Source: Maricaulis sp. (lineage in GTDB: Bacteria > Pseudomonadota > Alphaproteobacteria > Caulobacterales > Maricaulaceae). Taken from it: 64,000 bases of DNA. This document shows positions 49,560-59,837 of the stretch, piece by piece. The notes below the pieces were generated by a model. It searched no databases and was not told the origin of the DNA. It worked only from the letters and a program-made list of their open reading frames with translations. Made by a program: the position numbers and the translations under genes. How positions within the stretch are numbered: the stretch's first letter is position 1; each line of letters begins with the position of its first letter. The DNA lies in NCBI RefSeq assembly GCF_017643475.1, contig NZ_JAEPNI010000002.1, positions 372,001-436,000 of the forward strand. The letters are read 5' to 3'.

Positions 49560-51809
49560 ATGCAGGCTTTCTTTATGAACGCGACTTTCCTGAGCTCCGG
49601 CACCGCCTCTGCGGCGGGCGCTGTCGCCACGCCCGGCAATAACCAGGCAGGCGGTCAGGATAATGGTGTCTTTCAGGCCCTGCTCGCCGGACAGGCGGCA
49701 CCACCGGGTGCGGGAGGTTTCGGCACACCGGTCGCGACCAATAATATCGGACGCATTGACCTGCCAGTCGACACGGCCGGAGGCACACTCCTGAAACCTG
49801 CTGTCGCGGATACGCTGTCGGACCTGCCGCCGCAGACACGCAGCATCGCGCAGGACCTTGGAACGGTGTTCGCCCAGCTGCGCACCCAGATATCCGAAAT
49901 CCGCAACGCGCTGGCTTCTGCATCTGACACTGCCGGACAGCCATCTGTCGCGGCGCAGGCTTCGGGCACCGGCATTGCCACCACCACAATTTCCGATGAC
50001 GTCGCGCCCCTGAACATCCAGCCCGCCGCCTCACAGGCGGACACGGTGCTGAACGACCAGCCGATCCACAATGATCCGCTGATCGCGATGCTCGAGCCCA
50101 TGCGTGACCAGCTCGCGGCCCTTGGCATTGATATAGACACATTGGGCAGTACCGGCCCCGCCGCTGCAACACCCGCAATCGGCAAGCCGCTTGCTCCGGT
50201 TCAAGAGCCGATCGCCACGTCAGCAGCGCTCAAATCAACAGTCCAGGTCCAGGACACGCCAATCCCGGCGACTTCAACCGCTGCGACTGAAACGGGCCTG
50301 GCCAAGACACTGCGGCCAGAGCCGGCACGTCCGGAGGCTACCCAGCCCCAGCGCGCTTCGCTGATCGACCGCATGAGCGAACGCCTGGAGGACCTTAAAC
50401 ACAAGCTTGGCGGCCTCCAGCTCCCCACCGCCGTCATGCACGGCCTCGAGAACACAATTTCCCAGCTGAACACGCTGTCACAGCTGAACAGCATGATTAC
50501 CGCCCCTGTGGCTGAACCGATGATCGCATCGCTGGCCGCACATGGGGCGCCGCTGCCGACCACTCCGGCGAGCAGCACGTCCCCCGCAGGCGCCATGGCA
50601 ACAGCAACGCCGACCGGACTGACTTCACAACCGTCGCCGCCGGGGGCCCTCGACCCCCTGTCCACCGCGACAACAGAGGAAGCAACCCCGGCTGCTGCCG
50701 GGCAAGCTGGCGCTGCCAAACAGGCTTCCGCTAACCAATCAATTCAGGACCCGGCAGCGCAATCCAAGATCGCCCCGGCGATGGCGTCACCGTCCAAGGC
50801 AGCGGCCACGCCTGCATCTGAGGCAAACCTGCCAGCGTTCGCCGCGCCGCCGACACGGTCATCGGCCGCGCAGCAAGCCACTGCTGCAGGCCCCCAAGCA
50901 ACCGCAACCGCACCGGCCACACCCGTGGCGACGACAGCCGCGCCGACGAAATCCGCGGAGCCAGCACCTGAACTCGTGGCCGCTGCCCAGCAGGCGCGCC
51001 CGACATCCACGCCCGGCTCACAGCTGGCAGAGCGCAACAACAAGGTCGCTTCGTCCAATGCGCTGGCAGGAAGCTCCGGAGCGAAAGCCGGTACCACTTC
51101 TGGTTCCGCGCCCAACACCGGCCAGCCACAGCCGCCAACAAGTCCGAACGCAAGTCCAAACATGACGACACCGGCCGAGGCCATCCTGCAGGAACCCCGT
51201 GCGGCAACGCCCATGCCCGGGCAGGCCGGATTTGACCCGCAGCTGGCGCAGTCCCAGCCGGTGAGCGAACAAAATCTTGGTCTGCGGACGGACCAGGACC
51301 TGAGCTTGCAGCGCGCCGACGGCCGGTCGGCGGCCGAGCGTCCCACGCATGAGGGCCAGCGCTTCACGCCGCAGTCCGCCCAGCAATTGGCGGCCCAGAT
51401 CACGCGCCGCTTTGCCAATGGCAATCGTGTCTTTGACATTCGTCTCGACCCGGCCGAACTGGGCCGCGTGGATGTGCGCCTCGAACTGACCGGAGACCAG
51501 CGTGTCCAGGCTATCCTCTCGGTCGAGCGCCCGGAAACCCTGGCTGAACTCCAGCGCAGCGCCCGTGATCTCGAGCGCGCCCTCAACGAGGCCGGTCTGG
51601 AGCTGGAAAATGACGGTCTGGAATTCCAGCTGAATGAAAATGCGGATGATCAGGGCTTTGATGCCGATGAGGATCCGGACGTGCTGCCTGTTTTCGTCGA
51701 GAGCGACGAGCTGGAAATGGCAGCCCTTGCCAATGAACCCGCGATCGAACGCGATGCCTATGGCTTCCGCCTGGCAGCCTCGCGCGATCGCCTGGATATG
51801 CGGATCTAG
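49560..51809 (+). CDS. fliK: flagellar hook-length control protein
   Basis: A 749-residue hook-length ruler. The long N-terminal and middle part is rich in Ala, Pro, Thr and Gln with little predicted structure. The C-terminal Flg_hook domain (about residues 615-705) has FDIRLDPAELGRVDVRLELT, QAILSVERPETLAELQRS and RDLERALNEAGLELENDG. Only the C-terminal domain is conserved, as expected for FliK. A second Met at 49575 is an alternative start. It is first of the rightward unit with flgD, 10 bp before it. Confidence 0.92.
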   Translation: MQAFFMNATFLSSGTASAAGAVATPGNNQAGGQDNGVFQALLAGQAAPPGAGGFGTPVATNNIGRIDLPVDTAGGTLLKPAVADTLSDLPPQTRSIAQDLGTVFAQLRTQISEIRNALASASDTAGQPSVAAQASGTGIATTTISDDVAPLNIQPAASQADTVLNDQPIHNDPLIAMLEPMRDQLAALGIDIDTLGSTGPAAATPAIGKPLAPVQEPIATSAALKSTVQVQDTPIPATSTAATETGLAKTLRPEPARPEATQPQRASLIDRMSERLEDLKHKLGGLQLPTAVMHGLENTISQLNTLSQLNSMITAPVAEPMIASLAAHGAPLPTTPASSTSPAGAMATATPTGLTSQPSPPGALDPLSTATTEEATPAAAGQAGAAKQASANQSIQDPAAQSKIAPAMASPSKAAATPASEANLPAFAAPPTRSSAAQQATAAGPQATATAPATPVATTAAPTKSAEPAPELVAAAQQARPTSTPGSQLAERNNKVASSNALAGSSGAKAGTTSGSAPNTGQPQPPTSPNASPNMTTPAEAILQEPRAATPMPGQAGFDPQLAQSQPVSEQNLGLRTDQDLSLQRADGRSAAERPTHEGQRFTPQSAQQLAAQITRRFANGNRVFDIRLDPAELGRVDVRLELTGDQRVQAILSVERPETLAELQRSARDLERALNEAGLELENDGLEFQLNENADDQGFDADEDPDVLPVFVESDELEMAALANEPAIERDAYGFRLAASRDRLDMRI

Positions 51810-51819
51810 GAACAGGTAG

Positions 51820-52491
51820 ATGACAGATATCTCAGCCCTCACCGCGGCCACCGGCTCGAACAGCGCACTGTCCCAACAGTCCGCGAGCCTGGGCGATAAC
51901 TTCGAGATGTTCCTCACCCTGCTCACCGAGCAGATGAAGAACCAGGATCCGCTGGACCCTCTGGATTCGACACAATTCGTTAGCCAGCTGGTCGATTTCT
52001 CAAGCGTCGAGCAGCAGATCCAGCAGAACCAGAACCTGGAAAACCTGCTCCTGCTCCAGTCGGCAGCAGCCCAGGCCTCTTCCGTCAGCTATATCGGTCG
52101 CGTCGGCCTTGCCCAGACCCCGCAGGTGGAGATGACCAACAGTCAGGCGACCTGGGAATACACCATGCCCGAAAACGCCCGCTCCACGACGCTTATCGTC
52201 AAGGATGCGGACGGCCGCGAGCTCGGCCGTTTCGATGGCAACAACAATACGGGCACTCACAGCTTTACCTGGGACGGTCTGGATACAGCCGGATCGCAGA
52301 TGCCGGACGGCGTCTATTCCCTGGAAGTCCTGTCTGTCGATGACGACGGGAACAATATCACTCCCACCATCCGGGCCGAGGGCCTGGTTACGGGAGTGGA
52401 TCTCTCTGGCAATGAAGTCATTGTCGAGATGGGCGGAATTCGCGTGCCGCTCTCCTCGGTACTCTCTTTGAGGGAGGACGGCACAGTTTGA
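51820..52491 (+). CDS. flgD: flagellar hook capping protein
   Basis: A 223-residue hook cap/scaffolding protein. FLTLLTEQMKNQDPLDPLDSTQFVSQLVDFSSVEQQ (about residues 29-64) is the FlgD signature. The C-terminal Ig-like/tudor domains follow (FTWDGLDTAGSQMPDGVYSLEV). Located between fliK and flgE, the usual order. A strong hairpin follows the stop. Confidence 0.95.
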   Translation: MTDISALTAATGSNSALSQQSASLGDNFEMFLTLLTEQMKNQDPLDPLDSTQFVSQLVDFSSVEQQIQQNQNLENLLLLQSAAAQASSVSYIGRVGLAQTPQVEMTNSQATWEYTMPENARSTTLIVKDADGRELGRFDGNNNTGTHSFTWDGLDTAGSQMPDGVYSLEVLSVDDDGNNITPTIRAEGLVTGVDLSGNEVIVEMGGIRVPLSSVLSLREDGTV

Positions 52492-52494
52492 TCC

Positions 52495-52513
52495 TTCAGG
52501 CCGCCGGCCTGAA
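52495..52513. terminator. perfect hairpin between flgD and flgE
   Basis: TTCAGGCC-GCC-GGCCTGAA is a perfect 8-bp stem 4 nt after the flgD stop. It is followed by A residues rather than T on this strand, so it may be an attenuating or RNA-stabilising hairpin rather than a true terminator. Confidence 0.5.
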
Positions 52514-52590
52514 AAACCGGACCCCAGAATGGGACTTCGGATCCACCTAGCAGAAGGCTCCCTTTGTTTTGAAAACGTAAGGAGCATGCA

Positions 52591-53976
52591 ATGAGCATCA
52601 ATTCCGCGTTGTTGGCCGGCGCTTCCGGCCTGATCGCAAATTCCAGCGCCCTGGCCGCTGTTTCGGACAATATCGCCAACGTGAACACGGTTGGTTACAA
52701 GCGTGCCGAAGCTGTCTTCACCCCGATGTATGACAGCCGCGGCGAAGGTACGCGCTACACCGCTGCCGGTGTCGGCTCGCGCACCCAGTTGAATATCAGC
52801 CAGTCAGGCCTGTTGACCGGCTCCACCTCTGCGACCGACCTGGCGATTGCCGGTAACGGCCTGTTCGTCGTACGTGACGACGCCAACGCCAACTCGTCAG
52901 ACCCGGTCTCCTTTACCCGTGCAGGCCGCTTTGTGGCGGACAGCTCAGGCTATCTCCGCAATGATGCAGGCAAATACCTGGCCGGCTGGCCGGTTGCCGC
53001 AGACGGTTCGGTTCCCACCAACCCGTCCGACCTCAACACGCTGGAGACCATCAACCTCTCCTCCATCGGTGGTGCGGCCGAGCCGACCTCCATCATGGGC
53101 ATCAATGCCAACCTGCTGGCCAGCCAGACCGTCTCCGCAGCCGAGGCGACCTACAATGCCGGCGTTGCAGCCAACAACATGGCATCGGGCGCGGTGACTC
53201 CGGACTTCCAGCGCACCATTCCCTTCTATGACAGCCAGGGTGGCGTTCGCTCGATCACCATTTCCATGCTGAAGAGCTCCACGCCGAACCAGTGGCACGC
53301 CGAGATTCACATGGTTCCGGCCTCTGAAGTGACCACAGGTGCAGGCCTCAACAACGGCCAGATCCTGACCGGTACCGTCGCGTTTGACACGCAGGGTCGC
53401 CTTGACTCCGCCAACACGACCCTGCCGACCACGGTAAACTTCCTCGCGTCGGACAATGTTGCCGCCCTGGGCGCGAATGACTTCCAGTGGTCCGCCGCGA
53501 CCGGGATTGCCGCCCAGACGCTCACGCTGGACTTCGGTGATCCGAGCTCTCCGGGTGGTTTCACACAGTATGACAGCCCGTCTGCCCTGCTCTCCACCAA
53601 TGTGAACGGCTCGGCCTTCGGTAACTTTGCCGGTGTGGAAGTTGACGATGAAGGCTTTGTCTTCGCCAAGTTCAACAACGGGATCATCCGCAAGGTCTAT
53701 CAGATCCCGGTAGCGACCTTTGTGAACCCGGACGGTCTGCAGGCCCAGTCCGGCGGCACCTACACGGTTACCCCGGAGTCCGGTACCTACACGCTGAACC
53801 AGCCGGGTCTGGGTTCTGCCGGTACGATCGCGTCCTCCACGCTGGAAAACTCCAATGTCGACCTGGCGACCGAGTTTACCACACTGATCACCACACAGCG
53901 GGCGTATTCCGCTTCCTCGAAAATCATCACCACGGCTGATGAGATGCTCGATGAAGCCATCCGGATGAAGCGTTAA
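52591..53976 (+). CDS. flgE: flagellar hook protein
   Basis: A 461-residue hook protein. N-terminal SINSALLAGASGLIANSSALAAVSDNIANVNTVGYKR and C-terminal NSNVDLATEFTTLITTQRAYSASSKIITTADEMLDEAIRMKR are diagnostic of FlgE. RBS AAGGAG 7 nt upstream. Separated from flgD by 99 bp including a hairpin, so it may have its own promoter or post-transcriptional control, fitting its high required level. A strong terminator follows. Confidence 0.95.
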   Translation: MSINSALLAGASGLIANSSALAAVSDNIANVNTVGYKRAEAVFTPMYDSRGEGTRYTAAGVGSRTQLNISQSGLLTGSTSATDLAIAGNGLFVVRDDANANSSDPVSFTRAGRFVADSSGYLRNDAGKYLAGWPVAADGSVPTNPSDLNTLETINLSSIGGAAEPTSIMGINANLLASQTVSAAEATYNAGVAANNMASGAVTPDFQRTIPFYDSQGGVRSITISMLKSSTPNQWHAEIHMVPASEVTTGAGLNNGQILTGTVAFDTQGRLDSANTTLPTTVNFLASDNVAALGANDFQWSAATGIAAQTLTLDFGDPSSPGGFTQYDSPSALLSTNVNGSAFGNFAGVEVDDEGFVFAKFNNGIIRKVYQIPVATFVNPDGLQAQSGGTYTVTPESGTYTLNQPGLGSAGTIASSTLENSNVDLATEFTTLITTQRAYSASSKIITTADEMLDEAIRMKR

Positions 53977-53999
53977 TCCATCACCTGACGCTTTTAACT

Positions 54000-54029
54000 A
54001 AGGGCTCCGCTTCGGCGGGGCCCTTTTTT
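54000..54029 (+). terminator. Rho-independent terminator after flgE
   Basis: AGGGCTCCGC and GCGGGGCCCT pair (one T-G wobble) around a stable TTCG tetraloop, followed by TTTTTT. Confidence 0.95.
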
Positions 54030-54102
54030 ATTGCGCCTTGCATGTGGGTAAACGCGATCGCTCAAATCTTATGCGAGTTTTATTCGGATTTTCGCGGAGG
54101 CG

Positions 54103-54117
54103 TTAAACGCAAATTCA
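54103..54117 (+). promoter_or_regulatory. candidate CtrA site upstream of sciP
   Basis: TTAA-ACGCAAA-TTCA is one mismatch from the CtrA box TTAA-N7-TTAA, about 75 bp before the sciP start. In Caulobacter sciP is itself a CtrA target, so this site is plausible. Confidence 0.45.
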
Positions 54118-54191
54118 CCCAGAGGTTTAGGCGGATGTTAAAGGCCTTGGGCTAGGGTCACACCATAAACAAAAACAAACGGGGACCGGAC

Positions 54192-54461
54192 ATGCAGCCG
54201 CGCCTTAAAAAAGAAAACTACGTCATTGGACCGGATGGTAGCCCTCTTACGCTTGGAGACCTTCCCAAGCCCGAGACACAGCGCTGGGTGGTACGCCGCA
54301 AGGCAGAAGTCGTCGCCGCAGTTCGCGGTGGCTTGCTTTCACTGGAAGAAGCTTGCTCACGATATTCGCTGACCGTGGAGGAATTCCTCGGTTGGCAGCG
54401 CTCCATCGATAAACATGGACTTGCAGGTCTGCGCACAACGCGTCTGCAGACCTACCGATAG
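54192..54461 (+). CDS. sciP: CtrA inhibitor SciP (DUF1153)
   Basis: An 89-residue DUF1153 protein. YVIGPDGSPLTLGDLPKPET (residues 11-30), RWVVRRKAEVVAAVRGGLLS and LEEACSRYSLTVEEFLGWQ form the HTH-like domain very similar to Caulobacter SciP, which binds CtrA and blocks CtrA-driven transcription after the swarmer stage. A flagellar setting and a nearby CtrA-like site fit. RBS GGGGA. Confidence 0.92.
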   Translation: MQPRLKKENYVIGPDGSPLTLGDLPKPETQRWVVRRKAEVVAAVRGGLLSLEEACSRYSLTVEEFLGWQRSIDKHGLAGLRTTRLQTYR

Positions 54462-54680
54462 CACCGGATTTTCCGGTTGCTGAGTGAGCGGTGGCCCTCT
54501 CCCCCCTTGGGTCACCGTTCATCACATATAATTTCAGTACGTTAGATAATTCTGATGAGAAAAATTCATCAGGATTAATGACGTATGCGCGTATCTTAAT
54601 ACCTCGTTTACGAGACTGGTAGGAAAATTCTGCCCAGTGCTTCGCTACGGAGCACACGAATTATTTGGGCAGGATGACCA

Positions 54681-56336
54681 GTGAACGCGCTTTTTGAACA
54701 GATCAGAGTTTTTGGTGTTGGACGGCTGACCGCGATTTTCGGCCTGGCTGCCGGTGTCGCTGCTGCGCTCGTCTATTTTTCCAGCGCTATTGGCGGTGGT
54801 TCGCAGGCCTTGTTGTCTGCAGGTCTGGACCCGGCGGAAGCTGTTGCTGCCGGTCAATTGCTCGATCAGGCAAATATCCCCTACGAAATCACTGAGGGCG
54901 GCACGGCCATCTATGTTGCCCGCGACCAGATCGATGCTGCCCGTGTTCGCATTGCTGCTGACGGGCCAATCGGCGGATCTGCAGGATACGAACTGTTTGA
55001 TCGCCAGGACAGCTTTGGCCAGACCAGCTTTGTACAAAATCTCAACGCCAAACGCGCCCTGGAAGGCGAGCTGGCCCGCACGATCCAGTCCCTGAACTAT
55101 GTCCGCTCGGCCCGTGTTCACCTGAACCTGCCGGAACGTAGAATGTTTGCGCGCGACCAGCAGGCCCCTACCGCAGCCATCACCATCAATGCCAGCGGTT
55201 CCCTCAACAGCGAGCAGATCCGCGTGATCCGAAATATCGTTGCCGGCGGCGCGGGCCTGGAAGCCACAAATATCTCCATCGCCGATGATCGCGGCCGCCT
55301 GCTGGCTGCAGCCACGGAAGATGGCAGCACGACGGGCATGATGATGGATGAACGCCAGAGCGCTCTTGAAGCGACCCTGCGTCAGAACATTCTCAATATC
55401 GTCGAAGGCGTGGTCGGCCCGGGCGCTGCCCGCGTCCAGGTTACGGCGGAACTGAACCGTCAGAGTGTCACCGAAACTTCCCAGAATTTCGATCCTAACG
55501 GCCAGGTTCTGCAGTCACGCGAACGCAACACCGAAACCTCGCGCGACAATGAAGGCGGCAATTCCAACGCCGTGTCTGCCTCTGAAAACCTGCCCGATGG
55601 TGGCAATGAAGGCGCCGGTGGACCACAGAGCGCTTCAGAACGTGAAGTATCAAACGAGATCGTCAACTACGAAATCTCCACCACGACACGGACCGAGATC
55701 ATCGAGGCCGGCTCCATCAACCGCCTCGCCGTCGCTGTCGCTGTCGATGGCATCCTGACCACGAACGAGGATGGCAGCTCTACATGGACGGCGCGCCCTG
55801 CCGAGGAAATCGAGCAGATCGAAGCACTTGTCCGCTCGGCCATGGGTTTTGTGAACAACGGCACGCGCACCGACGACCTGACTGTCACCCAGATCGAGTT
55901 CGCTCGCGCCAACCCGCTGCTTGGCACGGAAGCGGCCGGCGGTTTCAGCTTCAACAAGAATGACCTGCTGCGTGGTGCCGAAGTCCTGGTGATGTTCATC
56001 ACAGCTCTATTGGTGATCTTCCTGGTCGCTCGCCCACTGGTCAAAGGCGCCGGAGCCACTGCAGCCGCGCCTGCCGGACTGGCGCTGGCCACGGCCGGTG
56101 GCGCCCCGGCGCACACGCTGGATACGGCCAACGCACCAACTGCCCTGCCAACTGCTGAAGTCCCGGCGGCCCTGCCGGCCGGCTCGGCACCACCCACAAT
56201 CGACAATGCTTTGATCGATATCGAGAAAATCGATGGCCAGGTGAAAGCCTCCTCGATCAAGAAAGTTGCATCCCTAGTCGAACAGCACCCGGAAGAGAGC
56301 ATCTCCATCCTGCGTAGCTGGCTGCACGACGCCTGA
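54681..56336 (+). CDS. fliF: flagellar MS-ring protein
   Basis: A 551-residue inner-membrane MS-ring subunit. TM1 at about residues 17-38, ring-building motifs VYVARDQ.../[17 protein letters not shown], and a second TM at about 436-454 ([20 protein letters not shown]). The C-terminal FliG-binding tail is [25 protein letters not shown]. The start codon is GTG with AGGA upstream. It heads a tight fliF-fliG-fliH-fliN-flbD-flhA unit. The 219 bp upstream carry no convincing sigma-54 site, consistent with an earlier, CtrA-type class of promoter. Confidence 0.95.
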   Translation: MNALFEQIRVFGVGRLTAIFGLAAGVAAALVYFSSAIGGGSQALLSAGLDPAEAVAAGQLLDQANIPYEITEGGTAIYVARDQIDAARVRIAADGPIGGSAGYELFDRQDSFGQTSFVQNLNAKRALEGELARTIQSLNYVRSARVHLNLPERRMFARDQQAPTAAITINASGSLNSEQIRVIRNIVAGGAGLEATNISIADDRGRLLAAATEDGSTTGMMMDERQSALEATLRQNILNIVEGVVGPGAARVQVTAELNRQSVTETSQNFDPNGQVLQSRERNTETSRDNEGGNSNAVSASENLPDGGNEGAGGPQSASEREVSNEIVNYEISTTTRTEIIEAGSINRLAVAVAVDGILTTNEDGSSTWTARPAEEIEQIEALVRSAMGFVNNGTRTDDLTVTQIEFARANPLLGTEAAGGFSFNKNDLLRGAEVLVMFITALLVIFLVARPLVKGAGATAAAPAGLALATAGGAPAHTLDTANAPTALPTAEVPAALPAGSAPPTIDNALIDIEKIDGQVKASSIKKVASLVEQHPEESISILRSWLHDA

Positions 56337-56344
56337 GGCTTCAA

Positions 56345-57370
56345 ATGTCCGAGAAACGACGCTCAATCGAAGATCCCAATCGCCTCGCAGGTCCTGAGAA
56401 GGCTGCGGTAATCCTGCTCGCCCTGGGCGAAGAGGACCATGGCCTGTGGAACCATCTCGATGAGGAAGAAATCCGTGAAGTTTCGCAGGCCATGTCCAAT
56501 CTGGGCACGATCTCTGCGTCTGCCGTCGAGAAACTGATTGTCGATTTTGTCGGCCAGATGTCCTCGACCGGCTCCCTCATGGGCTCGTTCGAGGCGACCC
56601 AGCGTCTTCTGACGTCCTTCCTGCCGGGCGAGAAGGTCGAGACCATCATGGAAGAGCTGCGTGGTCCCGCCGGCCGGACCATGTGGGACAAGCTGGGCAA
56701 TGTGAACGAGGTGGTTCTCGCCAACTATCTCAAGAATGAATATCCCCAGACTGTTGCCGTGGTTCTCTCCAAGGTGAAGTCGGAACATGCCTCGCGTGTT
56801 CTCGGCGCCCTGCCGGAAGATTTCGCGATGGAAGTCGTGACCCGCATGCTGCGCATGGAGCCGGTCCAGCGCGAGATTCTCGACCGTATCGAGGAAACGC
56901 TGCGCACCGAATTCATGTCCAATCTGGCCCGCACGTCCAAACATGACAGCCACGAGATGATGGCGTCGATCTTCAACAATTTCGATCGCCAGACCGAAAA
57001 CCGTTTCCTGGCTGCGCTGGAAGAACGCAATCGCGACAGCGCTGAGAAGATCCGCTCCTTGATGTTCGTCTTCGAGGACCTATCCAAGCTCGACCCGGGC
57101 GGTATCCAGACACTGATGCGCTCGATCGACAAGGACCAGATGGGGCTGGCGATGAAGGGCGCGTCGGACAGCCTGCGCGACCTGTTCTTCTCGAACATGT
57201 CCGAGCGCGCAGCCAAGATCATGAAAGAGGACATGAACGCGTTGGGCCCGGTCCGTCTGAAGGATGTCGACCAGGCCCAACAGAGCATTGTTGCCATGGC
57301 CAAGGACCTCGCCGCGAAAGGCGAGATCATGCTGGCCGATGGCGGTGCCGACGACGAACTGATCTACTAG
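56345..57370 (+). CDS. fliG: flagellar motor switch protein FliG
   Basis: A 341-residue switch protein linking MS ring, C ring and stator. Middle-domain EYPQT (132-136; EHPQ class) and the C-terminal torque domain with charged helix [33 protein letters not shown]. Starts 8 bp after fliF. Confidence 0.95.
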   Translation: MSEKRRSIEDPNRLAGPEKAAVILLALGEEDHGLWNHLDEEEIREVSQAMSNLGTISASAVEKLIVDFVGQMSSTGSLMGSFEATQRLLTSFLPGEKVETIMEELRGPAGRTMWDKLGNVNEVVLANYLKNEYPQTVAVVLSKVKSEHASRVLGALPEDFAMEVVTRMLRMEPVQREILDRIEETLRTEFMSNLARTSKHDSHEMMASIFNNFDRQTENRFLAALEERNRDSAEKIRSLMFVFEDLSKLDPGGIQTLMRSIDKDQMGLAMKGASDSLRDLFFSNMSERAAKIMKEDMNALGPVRLKDVDQAQQSIVAMAKDLAAKGEIMLADGGADDELIY

Positions 57371-57380
57371 GAGCCCGCCC

Positions 57381-58037
57381 GTGCAACAACAGCCGACGAA
57401 ATTCCATTTCGACACTGAGTTCGACCACAACGGCGAAGTGCTCCGTGAAGGTGAAAGCTACAAGCGTTTCTTCACCCAGGACGATGTCGACGCCGCGCGT
57501 ATGTGGGGTGTCGAGGAAGGTCGCGAGATGGAGGAAGGTCGCTGCGCCCAGTCGCTGCAAGCGATCGCCGCCCAGATGCAGCTCATCCTGGCGCGCCTGA
57601 CCACGGAATCCGAACAGCTGCGCAATGAAGCCGTCATGCTGGGCATCACCGCGGCCCGCAAGCTCGCCGGCGAAGCGCTGAACCAGTTTCCGGCCGATGC
57701 CATTGAGGACGTGGTCCGCGAGGCGGTGATGGATCTGCGTGGCGAGCCACGTTTTTCCGTCCGATGCGCGCCTGACCTGGTGGAAATGCTCGCCGAGCAG
57801 CTCGAAAAGACCGCGCGTGACTGTGGCTTTGACGGTGCCGTTGTCGTGCGCGGCGAGGAAGGCATGACCGCAGGCGATATTCGCCTGGAATGGGGCAAGG
57901 GCGCGATCCAGCGCAGCCAGGCCGATGTCGAAACGCGTCTCGACGAGATCACCGAACGCTGGCTGGCCGCCCCGACTGAAGACGCAGACCCGATTGATCC
58001 CGCAGCCGGCGTACAGCCCGGCTCATCAGCGGCGTAA
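57381..58037 (+). CDS. fliH: flagellar export ATPase regulator FliH-like
   Basis: A 218-residue FliH-like protein, usually called FlbE/FliH in Caulobacter. The N-terminal half is charged and helical (VEEGREMEEGRCAQSLQAIAAQMQLILARL), followed by a V-type ATPase subunit-E-like C-terminal part (GITAARKLAGEALNQFPADAIEDVVREAVMDLRGEPRFSVRC). It would recruit and restrain FliI. Position between fliG and fliN supports this. Confidence 0.85.
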   Translation: MQQQPTKFHFDTEFDHNGEVLREGESYKRFFTQDDVDAARMWGVEEGREMEEGRCAQSLQAIAAQMQLILARLTTESEQLRNEAVMLGITAARKLAGEALNQFPADAIEDVVREAVMDLRGEPRFSVRCAPDLVEMLAEQLEKTARDCGFDGAVVVRGEEGMTAGDIRLEWGKGAIQRSQADVETRLDEITERWLAAPTEDADPIDPAAGVQPGSSAA

Positions 58038-58048
58038 GGAGGCCAGAT

Positions 58049-58414
58049 ATGGCTGACGAAAATAACCTCGACCTGCCCGATCTGGGCAATGAAATGCCGG
58101 ACATGCCCGCGGAACAGGCGCCTGCTGTGCCTGCCGAGGCCATGATGGAAGAAGAAGAAAAGGCGGCCGCCGACCTGGCGCCGGTCTTCGACGTCCCGGT
58201 CAATATCTCTGCCGTTCTCGGCAAGGCGCATATCGATGTAAACTCGCTGCTCAAGCTGACCTCGGGCTCCGTCGTCGAGCTGGATCGCAAGATCGGTGAA
58301 GCCATCGATATCTACGTGAATAACCGTCTCGTCGCCCGCGGCGAGGTCGTTGTCGTGGAGGATCGCCTCGGCGTGACCATGACTGAAATCATCAAGGACG
58401 GGGACGCAGCATGA
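58049..58414 (+). CDS. fliN: flagellar motor switch protein FliN
   Basis: A 121-residue C-ring protein. An acidic N-terminal tail is followed by the SpoA domain: VPVNISAVLGKAHIDVNSLLKLTSGSVVELDRKIGEAIDIYVNNRLVARGEVVVVEDRLGVTMTEI (about residues 50-114, described here in pieces: INISAVLGK, LLKLTSGSVVELDR, VNNRLVARGEVV). RBS AAGGAGG. Confidence 0.94.
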   Translation: MADENNLDLPDLGNEMPDMPAEQAPAVPAEAMMEEEEKAAADLAPVFDVPVNISAVLGKAHIDVNSLLKLTSGSVVELDRKIGEAIDIYVNNRLVARGEVVVVEDRLGVTMTEIIKDGDAA

Positions 58415-58454
58415 TGCAGCGCCTTGGTAACAAGAAAAAAATGGAGCGGACGCA

Positions 58455-59825
58455 ATGCGAGTCCTGATCGTTGGAAGCCTTGGCGGGCAGCTTTACACCG
58501 CCACAAAAATCGCCACCGACCGCGGAGCCAGCGTCTCCCAGGTCGATACGATCGAACAGGCAACCGCGCACCTGCGGGCCGGCCGGGGGGCCGACCTGCT
58601 CATGGTCGACCTGTCGCTGGATGTTCAGTCCCTGATCGACGCCAATGAGCGTGAGCGCATCACGGTCCCGGTTGTCGCCTGTGGCGTCAATGTCCGCCCG
58701 GAGATGGCGGCGGCTGCCATCCGCGCAGGTGCCAAGGAATTCATCCCGCTGCCGCCGGATGCCGAGCTGATCGCCGCTGTTCTCGAGGCTGTTGCCGACG
58801 ACGAACGCGCCATGATCGCCCGCGACTCGTCCATGACGGCGGTCATCGAACTGGCCGATCGCATTTCAGCCTCTGAAGCCTCTGTCCTGATCACCGGTGA
58901 AAGCGGTGCGGGTAAAGAGGTCATGGCCCGCTACGTTCACTCCAAGTCCAAGCGGGCTTCCAAGCCGTTTGTGTCCGTGAACTGTGCGGCCATCCCGGAA
59001 AACCTGCTGGAATCCGAACTCTTCGGTCACGAGAAAGGCGCGTTTACCGGCGCCATCGCCCGCCGCGTGGGTAAGTTCGAGGAGGCCGATGGTGGTACGC
59101 TTCTCCTCGACGAGATCTCGGAAATGGATGTGCGACTGCAAGCCAAGCTGCTGCGTGCGATCCAGGAACGCGAGATTGACCGTGTCGGTGGTACGAAACC
59201 GGTCAAGGTGGACATCCGCATCCTGGCGACGTCCAACCGCGATCTGCGCAAGGCCGTTGCCGATGGCTCCTTCCGCGAAGACCTGCTCTTCCGCCTGAAT
59301 GTGGTCAATCTGGCCCTGCCGCCGCTGCGCGAGCGCCCGACCGACATCATCGCCCTGGCCGATCATTTCGTGAAGAAATACTCCGCTGCCAACCAGGTGG
59401 ACGAAAAGCCGATTTCCGACGCGGCCCGCACCCAGCTGCTGGCCCGCGAGTGGACCGGTAACGTCCGCGAACTGGAAAACGCTATGCACCGTGCGGTTCT
59501 GCTGGCCTCCGGCCGCGAGATCGGTCCGGACGCGATCCGCATGCCGGATGGTTCTGCCTTCACCGGCTCCGGTTCCAGCGTCACCCGCCACGCCGCCGAT
59601 GCTGCTGACGCGGTTCAGCGAGTGGTCGTCGGCAAGACGGTTGCCGAAGTCGAACAGGATCTCATCCTCGACACGCTGGACCACTGCCTGGGCAACCGGA
59701 CACATGCCGCCAACATTCTCGGCATCTCGATCCGCACCCTGCGCAACAAGCTGAAGCTCTATGCCGACCAGGGTGTCGACATTCCACAGCCGAACCAGAC
59801 TACCGCGGGCATTTCCGCAGCCTGA
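58455..59825 (+). CDS. flbD: sigma-54-dependent flagellar regulator FlbD
   Basis: A 456-residue enhancer-binding protein. The N-terminal domain (1-120) is receiver-like but degenerate: the expected acidic pocket after strand 1 is missing (VLIVGSLGG), as in Caulobacter FlbD. The AAA+ domain has Walker A GESGAGKE (148-155), sigma-54 contact loop GAFTGA (195-200) and DEISEMD. A Fis-type HTH closes the protein (THAANILGISIRTLRNKL, about 420-437). In Caulobacter FlbD, partnered by FliX, activates late flagellar sigma-54 promoters and represses fliF; fliX is not in the window. Confidence 0.94.
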   Translation: MRVLIVGSLGGQLYTATKIATDRGASVSQVDTIEQATAHLRAGRGADLLMVDLSLDVQSLIDANERERITVPVVACGVNVRPEMAAAAIRAGAKEFIPLPPDAELIAAVLEAVADDERAMIARDSSMTAVIELADRISASEASVLITGESGAGKEVMARYVHSKSKRASKPFVSVNCAAIPENLLESELFGHEKGAFTGAIARRVGKFEEADGGTLLLDEISEMDVRLQAKLLRAIQEREIDRVGGTKPVKVDIRILATSNRDLRKAVADGSFREDLLFRLNVVNLALPPLRERPTDIIALADHFVKKYSAANQVDEKPISDAARTQLLAREWTGNVRELENAMHRAVLLASGREIGPDAIRMPDGSAFTGSGSSVTRHAADAADAVQRVVVGKTVAEVEQDLILDTLDHCLGNRTHAANILGISIRTLRNKLKLYADQGVDIPQPNQTTAGISAA

Positions 59826-59837
59826 CAGGACTAAGAC